From contig JACRDS010000096.1 in assembly GCA_016212825.1 (NCBI GenBank), positions 1 through 45,623 on the forward strand: DNA of 45,623 nt, written 5' to 3'. Under the pieces are notes generated by a model, which saw nothing but the letters and a program-made list of their open reading frames with translations, was not told the origin of the DNA and ran no database searches. A program made the translations under genes and the position numbers. Positions 7,929-14,703 of the stretch are shown here, piece by piece. Numbering within the stretch: position 1 is the first letter of the stretch; the number at the start of each line of letters is the position of its first letter. This DNA comes from Elusimicrobiota bacterium (GTDB taxonomy: Bacteria; Elusimicrobiota; Elusimicrobia; UBA1565; UBA9628).

Positions 7929-9026
7929 ATGATGAGAAGAGGGAAGACCTTCCTGGCCGCGATCCTTCTGCTCGGCGCCGCGGGGTCCCCGGCTTTCGCG
8001 GCGGATGCCCCCGCGGTCCGTCCGGGCATCGTGCTCATGGATTTCACGGGCCTCGCCGCGGATCAAGCCTCCTTGGAGAAGGAGGTCCCGGGAGCCGTCG
8101 TCTTCTCCCAGGCTGTCTCCCAGGGCGGGCATCCCGCGTCGGCCGCGGCCTCTTTGCTCACCGCGCAGTATGTGCAGACCCACGGCCTGGCGGCCGCGGG
8201 GGATGCCGTCTCCACGGCCGCCGTCACCTTGGCCGAAGTCCTGGGCCGCGCCGGCTACTCGGCCGCGGCCTTTTCCGCCGACCCCGCCCTGGACGCCCGC
8301 TCCGGCCTGACGCGGGGCTTCTCGCCTGCGCGGTTCGAAACGGATGCCTCCGGACTCGTCTTCCGGAAGACCTGGGAGGGAGCGGTCGACTGGCTGTCAG
8401 CCCAGAAGGCCCCTTTCTTCCTTTATATCCACGGGATACGGCCCGAGCCGGAGGCCTTCGAGGCTTTCCGCGCCCTGCGCAAAGCCTCCCCCGCCGGGAC
8501 GATCCTGGCGCTCACGGCCGGCATCGGTCCCGGAGGCGGACCGGAACTCGGCGAGAAGACGGTCCATGTCCCCCTGCTGGTGTGGCGCCCGGCGCTCAAG
8601 CCGCGTCGCGTCTCCGCGGTGGTGCGCCTCGTGGACCTGGCCGCGGCCCTGGTGGAGTGGACGGGGGCGGAGGTCCCGGCGTCTTTCCAGGGGGCCAGCT
8701 TGGCGGCGCTGGCCGCGGGCGGCGCGGCCGCCCCGCGTTACGGATTCAGCGCCTCCGGCGCGCGCTCCGGGAAGCCCACCCTCTTCGCCATCCGCTCGGA
8801 GGCCATGCATATGCTCTATGACCAGGCCAACGGAGAGGCCCGCCTCTACGACTTCAAGGCCGATCCGGGGATGAAGAGGGACCTCTCGGAGAGCCGTCCC
8901 GAGGCGGCGCTGGACCTCACCCAACGGCTCATGCGCCACATCCGGGAGACCCGATCCTCGTCCCGCCGGGGCGAAGGGCTGTCGCCGGAGCTCCTGCGCC
9001 AGATGCGCGAGAAGGGCTACTGGTGA
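7929..9026 (+). CDS. Degenerate secreted sulfatase-fold protein, probably non-catalytic
   Basis: The 365-residue protein carries a signal peptide (about 1-25) and reads along its whole length like the sulfatase-fold proteins nearby: ALTAQYVQTHGL-like elbow, VTLAEVLGRAGYSAAAFS, PFFLYIHGIRPEPEAF, VPLLVWRPALKPRRVSAVVRLVDLA, and a C-terminal RLYDFKADPGMKRDLSESRPEA block. The catalytic positions have decayed. The elbow is GGHPASAAASLLT with Pro where Thr/Cys should be, and the DHG metal site is replaced by TAGIGPGGG. The core is also about 80-150 residues shorter than its relatives. It may be a pseudoenzyme with a binding or regulatory role, or a decaying copy that still keeps an intact frame. It follows the TonB receptor by 51 bp and converges with the phosphatase gene, overlapping it by 10 bp. 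Confidence 0.72.
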   Translation: MMRRGKTFLAAILLLGAAGSPAFAADAPAVRPGIVLMDFTGLAADQASLEKEVPGAVVFSQAVSQGGHPASAAASLLTAQYVQTHGLAAAGDAVSTAAVTLAEVLGRAGYSAAAFSADPALDARSGLTRGFSPARFETDASGLVFRKTWEGAVDWLSAQKAPFFLYIHGIRPEPEAFEAFRALRKASPAGTILALTAGIGPGGGPELGEKTVHVPLLVWRPALKPRRVSAVVRLVDLAAALVEWTGAEVPASFQGASLAALAAGGAAAPRYGFSASGARSGKPTLFAIRSEAMHMLYDQANGEARLYDFKADPGMKRDLSESRPEAALDLTQRLMRHIRETRSSSRRGEGLSPELLRQMREKGYW

Positions 9027-10369
9027 GCCGTCCCTGACAAGGCCGACTTCAGAACCCCGGAGACGTCGGCGTGGTGCAGGAGCCCCCGCAGGGCCTCCGT
9101 GCCCGGGCCCATGCCGAAGCAGGGCACGGCCGAACTCGTGTGCGTGCCGTCGACCCAGCCCATGAGGTAGTGGGGCGCCAGGATCCGGGAGAATTCCCGC
9201 GCCGCCGGACTGTATGTGAAGGCGGCCCCCTTGGGCCCGACCGACAGGGACTTGGCCAGGGCGTCGTAGTCCGCGTCGTTGAGGACCACTCCTGGGGCGA
9301 GCTTGGGGGCGACCACGCTGCGCACCAGGGCCGCGTCGCGCTTCTCTCCGGCCAGCTCCCGGCGGCGGATCTCGGCGAACATCATCTGGACCGACGCCTT
9401 CTGACCGCGCATGCGCGCCAGCTCGTCCGGGCCGCCGAATCTCGCGGGATAGGCCTGCCACATCATGCCCATGCCGCCGGAGTCGTGGTTCGTGGTCACC
9501 ACCAAGGCGGTGTCCGGGCGCGCGCGCGCGAAATCGCGCAGGATGGCGGCGGCGCGGTCCGTGCGGCCCATCTCAGCCAAGACGCCGGCCGCGTCGTTGT
9601 AGTGGGAGAGCTCGTCCACGAGCCGGGAGTTCACGACCAGGACGAAGCCCTTCGGGTTGCGGGAGAGCCGCTCCAGGGCCAGCTTGGTCATGCGTTCCAA
9701 AGCGGGCACGGTCTCGCGGCCCGGCCCGGACTCGCCGTCGATGGCGTAGGGGAAGGAGTCCTCGCTGAGGAGCCCCAGCAGGGGGCCGGCGGGGGACTTC
9801 TCCAGGTCGTCTTCGTGGAAGAGCACCGCGGCGCCGCGGGCGCGGGCCGCCGCCACGGCCGCGGGCAGGAAATAAGACCGGCCTCCGCCCAGGAGCACGT
9901 CGTGGCCCGAGGCCGCGATCTGTTCCGCGATCTGGTACTCGTCGTCGCGCAGGAGCATGTGCGACAGGAAGCCGGCCGGGGAGGCGTGGGTCAGCCGGCC
10001 GGTAGTGACCAGGCCCGTGGACTTGCCGTCGCGCCTGGCCAGCTCGAGGATGCCGGGCACGTCGGTGCCGTCCGGCAGCTTTCCCAGCATCCGATTGGCG
10101 ATGGGGCGTCCGCCCGATACGGCGGAGGAGCCGGCCCCGGATTCCACGACCAGGGCGCCCAGCGGCGCGGTCTGGCAGTAGGCGGTATGTCCGGCGTCGA
10201 GGATGTCCTGCAAGGCCAGCCGGGTCCCGCGCAGGCGCGCATCGTCGAGGGCGATCTGGAGCTGGCCCCAGGAGAGGCCGTCGACGAGGAGGAGGATGGC
10301 GTTCTTCGGCCTTTCCGGTGCGGCGGCGGCCGCGCTAAGGAGGATTGTCAGAAGGGATGAAAGTATCAT
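9017..10369 (-). CDS. PhoA-type alkaline phosphatase family protein with altered metal ligands
   Basis: The 450-residue protein has a short signal peptide (1-17) and the PhoA-family order of motifs: first metal site NAILLLVDGLSWG, nucleophile region VVESGAGSSAVSGG, the VVNSRLVDELSHYND block, ALVVTTNHDSGG and the terminal WVDGTHTSSAVPCFGMGP with the zinc His. Compared by eye with E. coli PhoA, the Asp before the nucleophilic Ser is Glu. The Glu of the V-E-G-G-R-I-D block is Asn, and the Asp of the A-D-H-x-T-G-G block is Asn. It may therefore bind fewer or different metals. It probably hydrolyses phosphomonoesters in the periplasm, but catalysis is uncertain. ATG 10369 sits 6 nt after a perfect TATAAT, which suggests a leaderless mRNA. 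Confidence 0.85.
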   Translation of the reverse strand: MILSSLLTILLSAAAAAPERPKNAILLLVDGLSWGQLQIALDDARLRGTRLALQDILDAGHTAYCQTAPLGALVVESGAGSSAVSGGRPIANRMLGKLPDGTDVPGILELARRDGKSTGLVTTGRLTHASPAGFLSHMLLRDDEYQIAEQIAASGHDVLLGGGRSYFLPAAVAAARARGAAVLFHEDDLEKSPAGPLLGLLSEDSFPYAIDGESGPGRETVPALERMTKLALERLSRNPKGFVLVVNSRLVDELSHYNDAAGVLAEMGRTDRAAAILRDFARARPDTALVVTTNHDSGGMGMMWQAYPARFGGPDELARMRGQKASVQMMFAEIRRRELAGEKRDAALVRSVVAPKLAPGVVLNDADYDALAKSLSVGPKGAAFTYSPAAREFSRILAPHYLMGWVDGTHTSSAVPCFGMGPGTEALRGLLHHADVSGVLKSALSGTAHQ

Positions 10370-10375
10370 ACGCTG

Positions 10376-10383
10376 ATTATACT
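10376..10383. promoter_or_regulatory. Overlapping divergent -10 boxes
   Basis: The segment ATTATACT serves both strands. On the minus strand TATAAT (10381-10376) is 6 nt from the phosphatase ATG, with a weak TTGGCC -35 at 10404-10399 (17-bp spacer). On the plus strand TATACT (10378-10383) would start a transcript near 10390, leaving about 16 nt with a G-rich Shine-Dalgarno sequence before the HEAT-repeat gene. The two promoters cannot be occupied at once. Confidence 0.45.
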
Positions 10384-10405
10384 TTTACAGGTCAGGGGGG
10401 CCAAT

Positions 10406-10999
10406 ATGAAACGTCTCCGATATATCGTCGCCGCGCTGGCGCTCTGGGCCGCCGTCCCGGCGCGCGCCGCCGCGCCCGCCGCGTCGGCCTCCGCCGCCTT
10501 CCTGGCCGCGACCTGGGAAGTGCTGATGTACGACCATGTGGACCTGCGCGACGGCGCCTGGATCCTGGAGACCTCGGGGCTGGACGTGGACGGCACGGTC
10601 TCCCAGTTGGCGGTCATCCTGAGGGACCCGGTGCCCCACCTGGGCGTGCAGGCCGCCGGCTTCCTGGCGCTCATCGGTCCGCGCTCCGCCGCGGCCGTGC
10701 CCGCTCTGGCCGAGTGCATGCTCGACGACCGCAGCGCGGACCTGCGCTTCGCCTGCGCCCGCGCCTTGGGCCGCGTGGGCCCCGGCGCCCGCGCCGCCGC
10801 CATCCCCCTGGCCTCCGCGCTCAAGGACGCGGACCCCGTGGTGCGCGCCGCGGCCGCGCGGGCCCTGGGGCGCATAGGCAAGGATTCCCCCGTGCTCCGG
10901 CAGGCCCTCAAGGCTGCGGCGCAGGACCAGGACGCGGAGGTCCGGCGCTCCGCTGGCCAGGCCCTCGTCTCCCTCGTCGCGGGGCAGTCCCGCCTCTGA
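10406..10999 (+). CDS. Secreted HEAT-repeat protein
   Basis: The 197-residue protein has a signal peptide (about 1-22) followed by helical HEAT/PBS-lyase-type repeats from about residue 65. These include VQAAGFLALIGPRSAAAVPAL, LRFACARALGRVGPGARAAAIPLASAL, VRAAAARALGRIG and VRRSAGQALVSLV. Such repeats form a curved solenoid for protein-protein contacts and have no enzymatic role by themselves. It is the first gene of the plus-strand block that continues into the glycosyltransferase fusions, although a promoter of its own precedes the next gene. The start at ATG 10406 follows a CAGGGGGG stretch. A periplasmic scaffold for the envelope enzymes around it is possible but only inferred. Confidence 0.82.
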   Translation: MKRLRYIVAALALWAAVPARAAAPAASASAAFLAATWEVLMYDHVDLRDGAWILETSGLDVDGTVSQLAVILRDPVPHLGVQAAGFLALIGPRSAAAVPALAECMLDDRSADLRFACARALGRVGPGARAAAIPLASALKDADPVVRAAAARALGRIGKDSPVLRQALKAAAQDQDAEVRRSAGQALVSLVAGQSRL

Positions 11000-11011
11000 G
11001 TCCGCGGCGGC

Positions 11012-11041
11012 TTGGGAAAGGGGGAGTAAAACAGTTATACT
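11012..11041 (+). promoter_or_regulatory. Sigma-70-like promoter for the GT4 / fusion-protein operon
   Basis: TTGGGA (11012-11017) and TATACT (11036-11041) are 18 bp apart. Transcription would begin near 11048, and the GGAGGAGG-containing leader ends at ATG 11066. It is placed after the HEAT-repeat gene and would drive the four-gene block to 17215. Confidence 0.45.
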
Positions 11042-11065
11042 CCTCGGAGGAGGGATCCTCCGTCG

Positions 11066-12262
11066 ATGTCCCCCAGAGTCCTGTTCTTGGCGCCCCAGCC
11101 GTATTTCCGCCTCCGCGGGATCTGCATCGCGGAGCAGATCTGTCTGGAGGTCCTCTCTGCCCAGGGCCTTGAAGTCGACGTCCTGACCTTCCCTTTCGGG
11201 GAGGATCCAGCGCCCCTGCCGGGAGTCCGCATCCTGCGTCTGCCTCCCCTGCCCGGCGTGAACGACATCCCGATCGGCCCATCCGTGCGCAAGGTCCTCA
11301 TGGACCTCTGGAGCCTGCCTTGGATCGCCGTTCGCCTCATGCTGGGCGGCTACCGGTTCGTCCACGCCTGCGAAGAGAGCGCCTTCCTGGCCGTCTTGTT
11401 CAAGCCTCTCTTCCGGTTCCGCCTCATCTACGACATGGACGACGTTCTCAGCCTGCGTCTGGCCCGCAGCGGCTTCATGCGCTCCAGGTTCCTGCTGCGG
11501 CGGGTCGCGGCGCTGGAGCGCTGGATGTTCCGGACCGTCGACGTCGTCGTGACGAACAGCCGGGAGACGACGCGGTTCGCCCGGAAATGCGCCGCGGCGG
11601 AGAGGGTCGTCTTCTATGACCACGCCCCTTCCCTGCCCTCGGCCCTGGGCGACCACCGTAGCGGTCCGCAGGAGTGCGCGCGCCTGCGGCGGAGCTGGGA
11701 CCTCGAGGGGAGGAAGGTCATCCTCTATGCGGGAAACCTGGAGCCTTATCAAGGGGTGGAGCTCCTGATGGACGCCCTGCCGGCCGTCTTCCAGAGGCTG
11801 CCCGGGGCCTGCTGCGTCGTCATCGGGGGACAGGCGGAGCAGATCGCGGTTCTGAAGGAGCGCTGCCGGGCCTTGGGCATCGGCCCGGCGGTCCGCTGGC
11901 TCGGTCCGCGGCCCTTCCCGGACACCTTCCTGTTCATGCAGGCGGCCGACGTTCTGGTCTCGCCCATGACGCAGAAGAAGGCGGTCCCCATGAAGCTCTA
12001 TGCCTATGTGGGCTCGGGGACCCCGATCGTGGCCACGGACCTGCCGAACCATCGGGAGCTCCTGGACGAGGGCTCCGCGGTCCTCGTCGCGCCGCAGAGC
12101 GGCCCTCTGGCCGAGGGTCTCCTGAGCGTGTTGAGAGGGGGCTTCAGCGGCCGTCCGAGGACCGACGCCGGCCTCAAGGAGCGGGTGGTGACGTCGGCCT
12201 TCGACTCGGCCCGCGCGGGCCTGCGCGCGGCATACGCGGCCGCCGTGGCGGCTTGGATATGA
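11066..12262 (+). CDS. Family 4 (GT-B) glycosyltransferase
   Basis: The 398-residue protein has the two Rossmann halves of a GT4 enzyme. The N-terminal half begins VLFLAPQPYFRLRGICIAEQ and contains the Asp-rich VHACEESAF / LIYDMDDVLSLRL region. The C-terminal donor-binding half has KVILYAGNLEPYQGVELLMDAL, VRWLGPRPFPD and the E-x7-E-like stretch VPMKLYAYVGSGTPIVATDLPNHRELL. It transfers a sugar from a nucleotide donor at the cytoplasmic face of the membrane. The stop overlaps the next start by 4 bp (ATGA), so it is translationally coupled to the GT2-sulfatase fusion. Product and acceptor are unknown. Confidence 0.92.
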   Translation: MSPRVLFLAPQPYFRLRGICIAEQICLEVLSAQGLEVDVLTFPFGEDPAPLPGVRILRLPPLPGVNDIPIGPSVRKVLMDLWSLPWIAVRLMLGGYRFVHACEESAFLAVLFKPLFRFRLIYDMDDVLSLRLARSGFMRSRFLLRRVAALERWMFRTVDVVVTNSRETTRFARKCAAAERVVFYDHAPSLPSALGDHRSGPQECARLRRSWDLEGRKVILYAGNLEPYQGVELLMDALPAVFQRLPGACCVVIGGQAEQIAVLKERCRALGIGPAVRWLGPRPFPDTFLFMQAADVLVSPMTQKKAVPMKLYAYVGSGTPIVATDLPNHRELLDEGSAVLVAPQSGPLAEGLLSVLRGGFSGRPRTDAGLKERVVTSAFDSARAGLRAAYAAAVAAWI

Positions 12263-14703
12263 TCGACGTCTGCATATCCACCCACGACAACCTCCCGGAG
12301 CTCCCGGCCGTCCTCGATTCCATCCTCCCGCAGAGGGACGTCCTGGGGGGGGCGGTGCGGATGGTAGACAACGGCTCCATGGATGGGGGGCCGGATTGGG
12401 TGCGGCGCAACCGTCCCTGGGTGGAGGTCATCGAGCTGGGCAGCAACCGCGGCCCCGGCGCCTCCCGCAACGCGGCCCTGCGCGGGTCCGGCACGCCATG
12501 GGTCCTCCTCCTGGACGGGGATTGTTCTTTGGCCGCCGGCTGCGTGGAGGCCCTGCTGCGGGACAGGGAAGAGCATCCGGCCGAGGTCTACAGCGCGCGG
12601 ATGGTCTATGCCGGCAATCCCGGGCTGATCTACTACGACGCGGGGCAGGCGCACTGCCTGGGGCTGATGTGCCTTGAGAACGTTCAGGTCTCCTCGCGCA
12701 GCGCGGTCCCGCCGAAGCGGGATCCCGGCGCGGTGTCGACCTCGGCCTTCCTGGTGGCGAAGGAGGCCGCCCGGAGCGCGGGACTCTTCGACGAGGACTA
12801 CTTCTTCTTCGGGGAGGACCTGGATTTCTCCCTGCGTCTGCGCGCCTCGGGCGGCCGGCTGCGGCACGTGCCGGAAGCTGTGGTCCTGCACCACAAGCCG
12901 CTGCCCGGTTCGGCCCAGGCCGGCGGGGAGCGGTTCCGGCGCACGGACCTGCGCAGCCGCAGGCAGGGTCCCAACCGCTGGCGGACCCTCCTGAAGGTCT
13001 GCGGAGCCTGGACGCTCCTGCGCACGGCCCCGCTGCAGCTCCTCTACGGAGCCTGCGAGACGGTCAACGCCCTGCGGGAGGGGGCGGTCTGGCAGCATCT
13101 GCGGGGTGTCCTCGGCTTCTGGGCGGACCTCCCACGCGTCCTGCGCGAGCGCAGGAGGGTGCAGGCCACGCGCCGGGTGGATGACCGCGAGCTCTTCGCC
13201 GACACGCCGCTGCCTTGGCGGTCCGAGGTCATGGCGGTGCCCGGGGCCGGGCTCCTGCGCCGGGCTCTGGAGCGCGCCTGCGGCCTCTTCTGGGCGGCGG
13301 CCCTGGCCATGCTGCTCGGCGCCGCGCGGCCCGCCGCGGCGGAGCCCGGCCGTTGTCCCGACTGTAGCCTGGTGGTGATCGGCCTTGACGATGTGCGCGC
13401 CGACCGGGTGGCCGCCCGCGGCGGCGGTCCCGGCCCGGCCCTGCGTCTGGACCGCTTCGCCCAGGATGCGGTCGTCTTCACGCAGGCGGTGAGCCCGGCG
13501 CCCTGGACCCTGCCCGCCTTCATCTCGCTGTTCACCTCCCTGCATCCCTCCCGGCACGGCGTGGTCAACCGCTACAGCGATTTCTCGGCCGAGCCGCCGG
13601 TTCCGGCGAGCCTCGCGAAGAGCTGCCCGGCCGCGCGGACTCTGGCCCAGGTCCTGCGCGGGAGGGGACTGCGCACCGCGGCCTTCACCGGGGGCGCGGG
13701 GGTGACCGGATCCTACGGCTTGGCCGCCGGCTTCGAGGTTTATGAAGATTCCTCCACTTTCGGGGGCTTCGGACGGTCCGTGCCCAAGGCGCTGTCCTGG
13801 CTGGATTCGCTCAAGTCCGGCGAACGCTTCTTCCTGTTCGTACACGGCTATGACGCGCATCCCTTCAACCCGGAGCATTTCTCCGAGAAGGAGGCGGCGG
13901 ACTTCCGCCGCCGACGGGACGACGGCTTTGACAAGAAGCCGCGGCCGGCCGGGCGCGCGGAGCGCCGCAAGCTGATCTGGCTCTATGATGAGGCGATGGC
14001 CCGGCTGGACCGGAACCTCGCCCCTCTGCTCGACCGCCTGGATCGGCCGGACCTGCGGGGCCGCGTGCTGGTCGCGGTTGTCGGCGACCATGGCGAGGAA
14101 CTCTTCGAGCATGGAGGCGTCGACCATGGGCTGACCCTCTACGACGAAGTCTTGCGCGTCCCGCTGCTGCTGCGCCTGCCCGGAGCGCCGGCGCGGCGGG
14201 TGGACTTTCAAGTGCGCACGTTGGACTTGATGCCGACCCTCCTCGACCTTCTGGGCGCGGCTCCGGACCCGGCCCTGGCCGCGCAGATGGAGGGCGTCTC
14301 CCTGCTGCCGGCCCTGCGCGGCGAAGCCATGGAGCTCGACGCCTTTTCAGAGACGGACTACCTCTTGCACTCCTTCCTGCGCAGCCTGCGCACCTCTGAC
14401 GGCTGGAAGGCCATCCACGACCGCAGCAGCCTGGCGACCAGGCTCTTTCGCCTCGCCCAGGACACAGGCGAGAAAAAGGACCTAGCCGAGGCGGAGCCCG
14501 TGCGCCTGCGGTCTTTGGAGGAGCGGCTGCTCACGACCGGTGACCCGGAGCCCCTCGCCGCGGGGACGCGGGGCACGGTGAAAGGACGCTGGAAGACGGT
14601 GCGAGAGGGGGAGCGGACCTGGAGCTTCGATCTGTGGCAGGACCCCTTGCGGGCCCGCCCCGGCCGGCCGGAGAGAGAGGCTTCCGGGCTATGGCCGCGC
14701 TGA
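12259..14703 (+). CDS. GT2 glycosyltransferase fused to a sulfatase-fold domain
   Basis: The 814-residue reading frame is uninterrupted. Residues 1-240 are a GT2 domain: start MIDVCISTHDNLPEL, SNRGPGASRNAAL, the DxD-type LLLDGDC near 90-96, and FFFGEDLDFSLRLRASGG. A helical linker follows, then a hydrophobic segment (about 336-352, FWAAALAMLLGAARPAAA). The sulfatase-fold domain (about 365-790) has VVIGLDDVRADR, elbow PWTLPAFISLFTS and VVGDHGEELFEHGG. Metal ligands look intact; Thr replaces the formylglycine Cys. The hydrophobic segment could place GT2 in the cytoplasm and the hydrolase in the periplasm. An internal ATG at 13231 precedes a signal-peptide-like stretch, so a separate hydrolase could also be made from the same frame. 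Start 12259 overlaps the GT4 stop (ATGA). Confidence 0.85.
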   Translation: MIDVCISTHDNLPELPAVLDSILPQRDVLGGAVRMVDNGSMDGGPDWVRRNRPWVEVIELGSNRGPGASRNAALRGSGTPWVLLLDGDCSLAAGCVEALLRDREEHPAEVYSARMVYAGNPGLIYYDAGQAHCLGLMCLENVQVSSRSAVPPKRDPGAVSTSAFLVAKEAARSAGLFDEDYFFFGEDLDFSLRLRASGGRLRHVPEAVVLHHKPLPGSAQAGGERFRRTDLRSRRQGPNRWRTLLKVCGAWTLLRTAPLQLLYGACETVNALREGAVWQHLRGVLGFWADLPRVLRERRRVQATRRVDDRELFADTPLPWRSEVMAVPGAGLLRRALERACGLFWAAALAMLLGAARPAAAEPGRCPDCSLVVIGLDDVRADRVAARGGGPGPALRLDRFAQDAVVFTQAVSPAPWTLPAFISLFTSLHPSRHGVVNRYSDFSAEPPVPASLAKSCPAARTLAQVLRGRGLRTAAFTGGAGVTGSYGLAAGFEVYEDSSTFGGFGRSVPKALSWLDSLKSGERFFLFVHGYDAHPFNPEHFSEKEAADFRRRRDDGFDKKPRPAGRAERRKLIWLYDEAMARLDRNLAPLLDRLDRPDLRGRVLVAVVGDHGEELFEHGGVDHGLTLYDEVLRVPLLLRLPGAPARRVDFQVRTLDLMPTLLDLLGAAPDPALAAQMEGVSLLPALRGEAMELDAFSETDYLLHSFLRSLRTSDGWKAIHDRSSLATRLFRLAQDTGEKKDLAEAEPVRLRSLEERLLTTGDPEPLAAGTRGTVKGRWKTVREGERTWSFDLWQDPLRARPGRPEREASGLWPR

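Noticed and set aside
11674-12258. Upstream extension of the GT2-sulfatase frame to 11674
   Set aside because: This part overlaps the GT4 gene in another frame and is low-complexity; the GT2 motif starts at ATG 12259 with an ATGA overlap.
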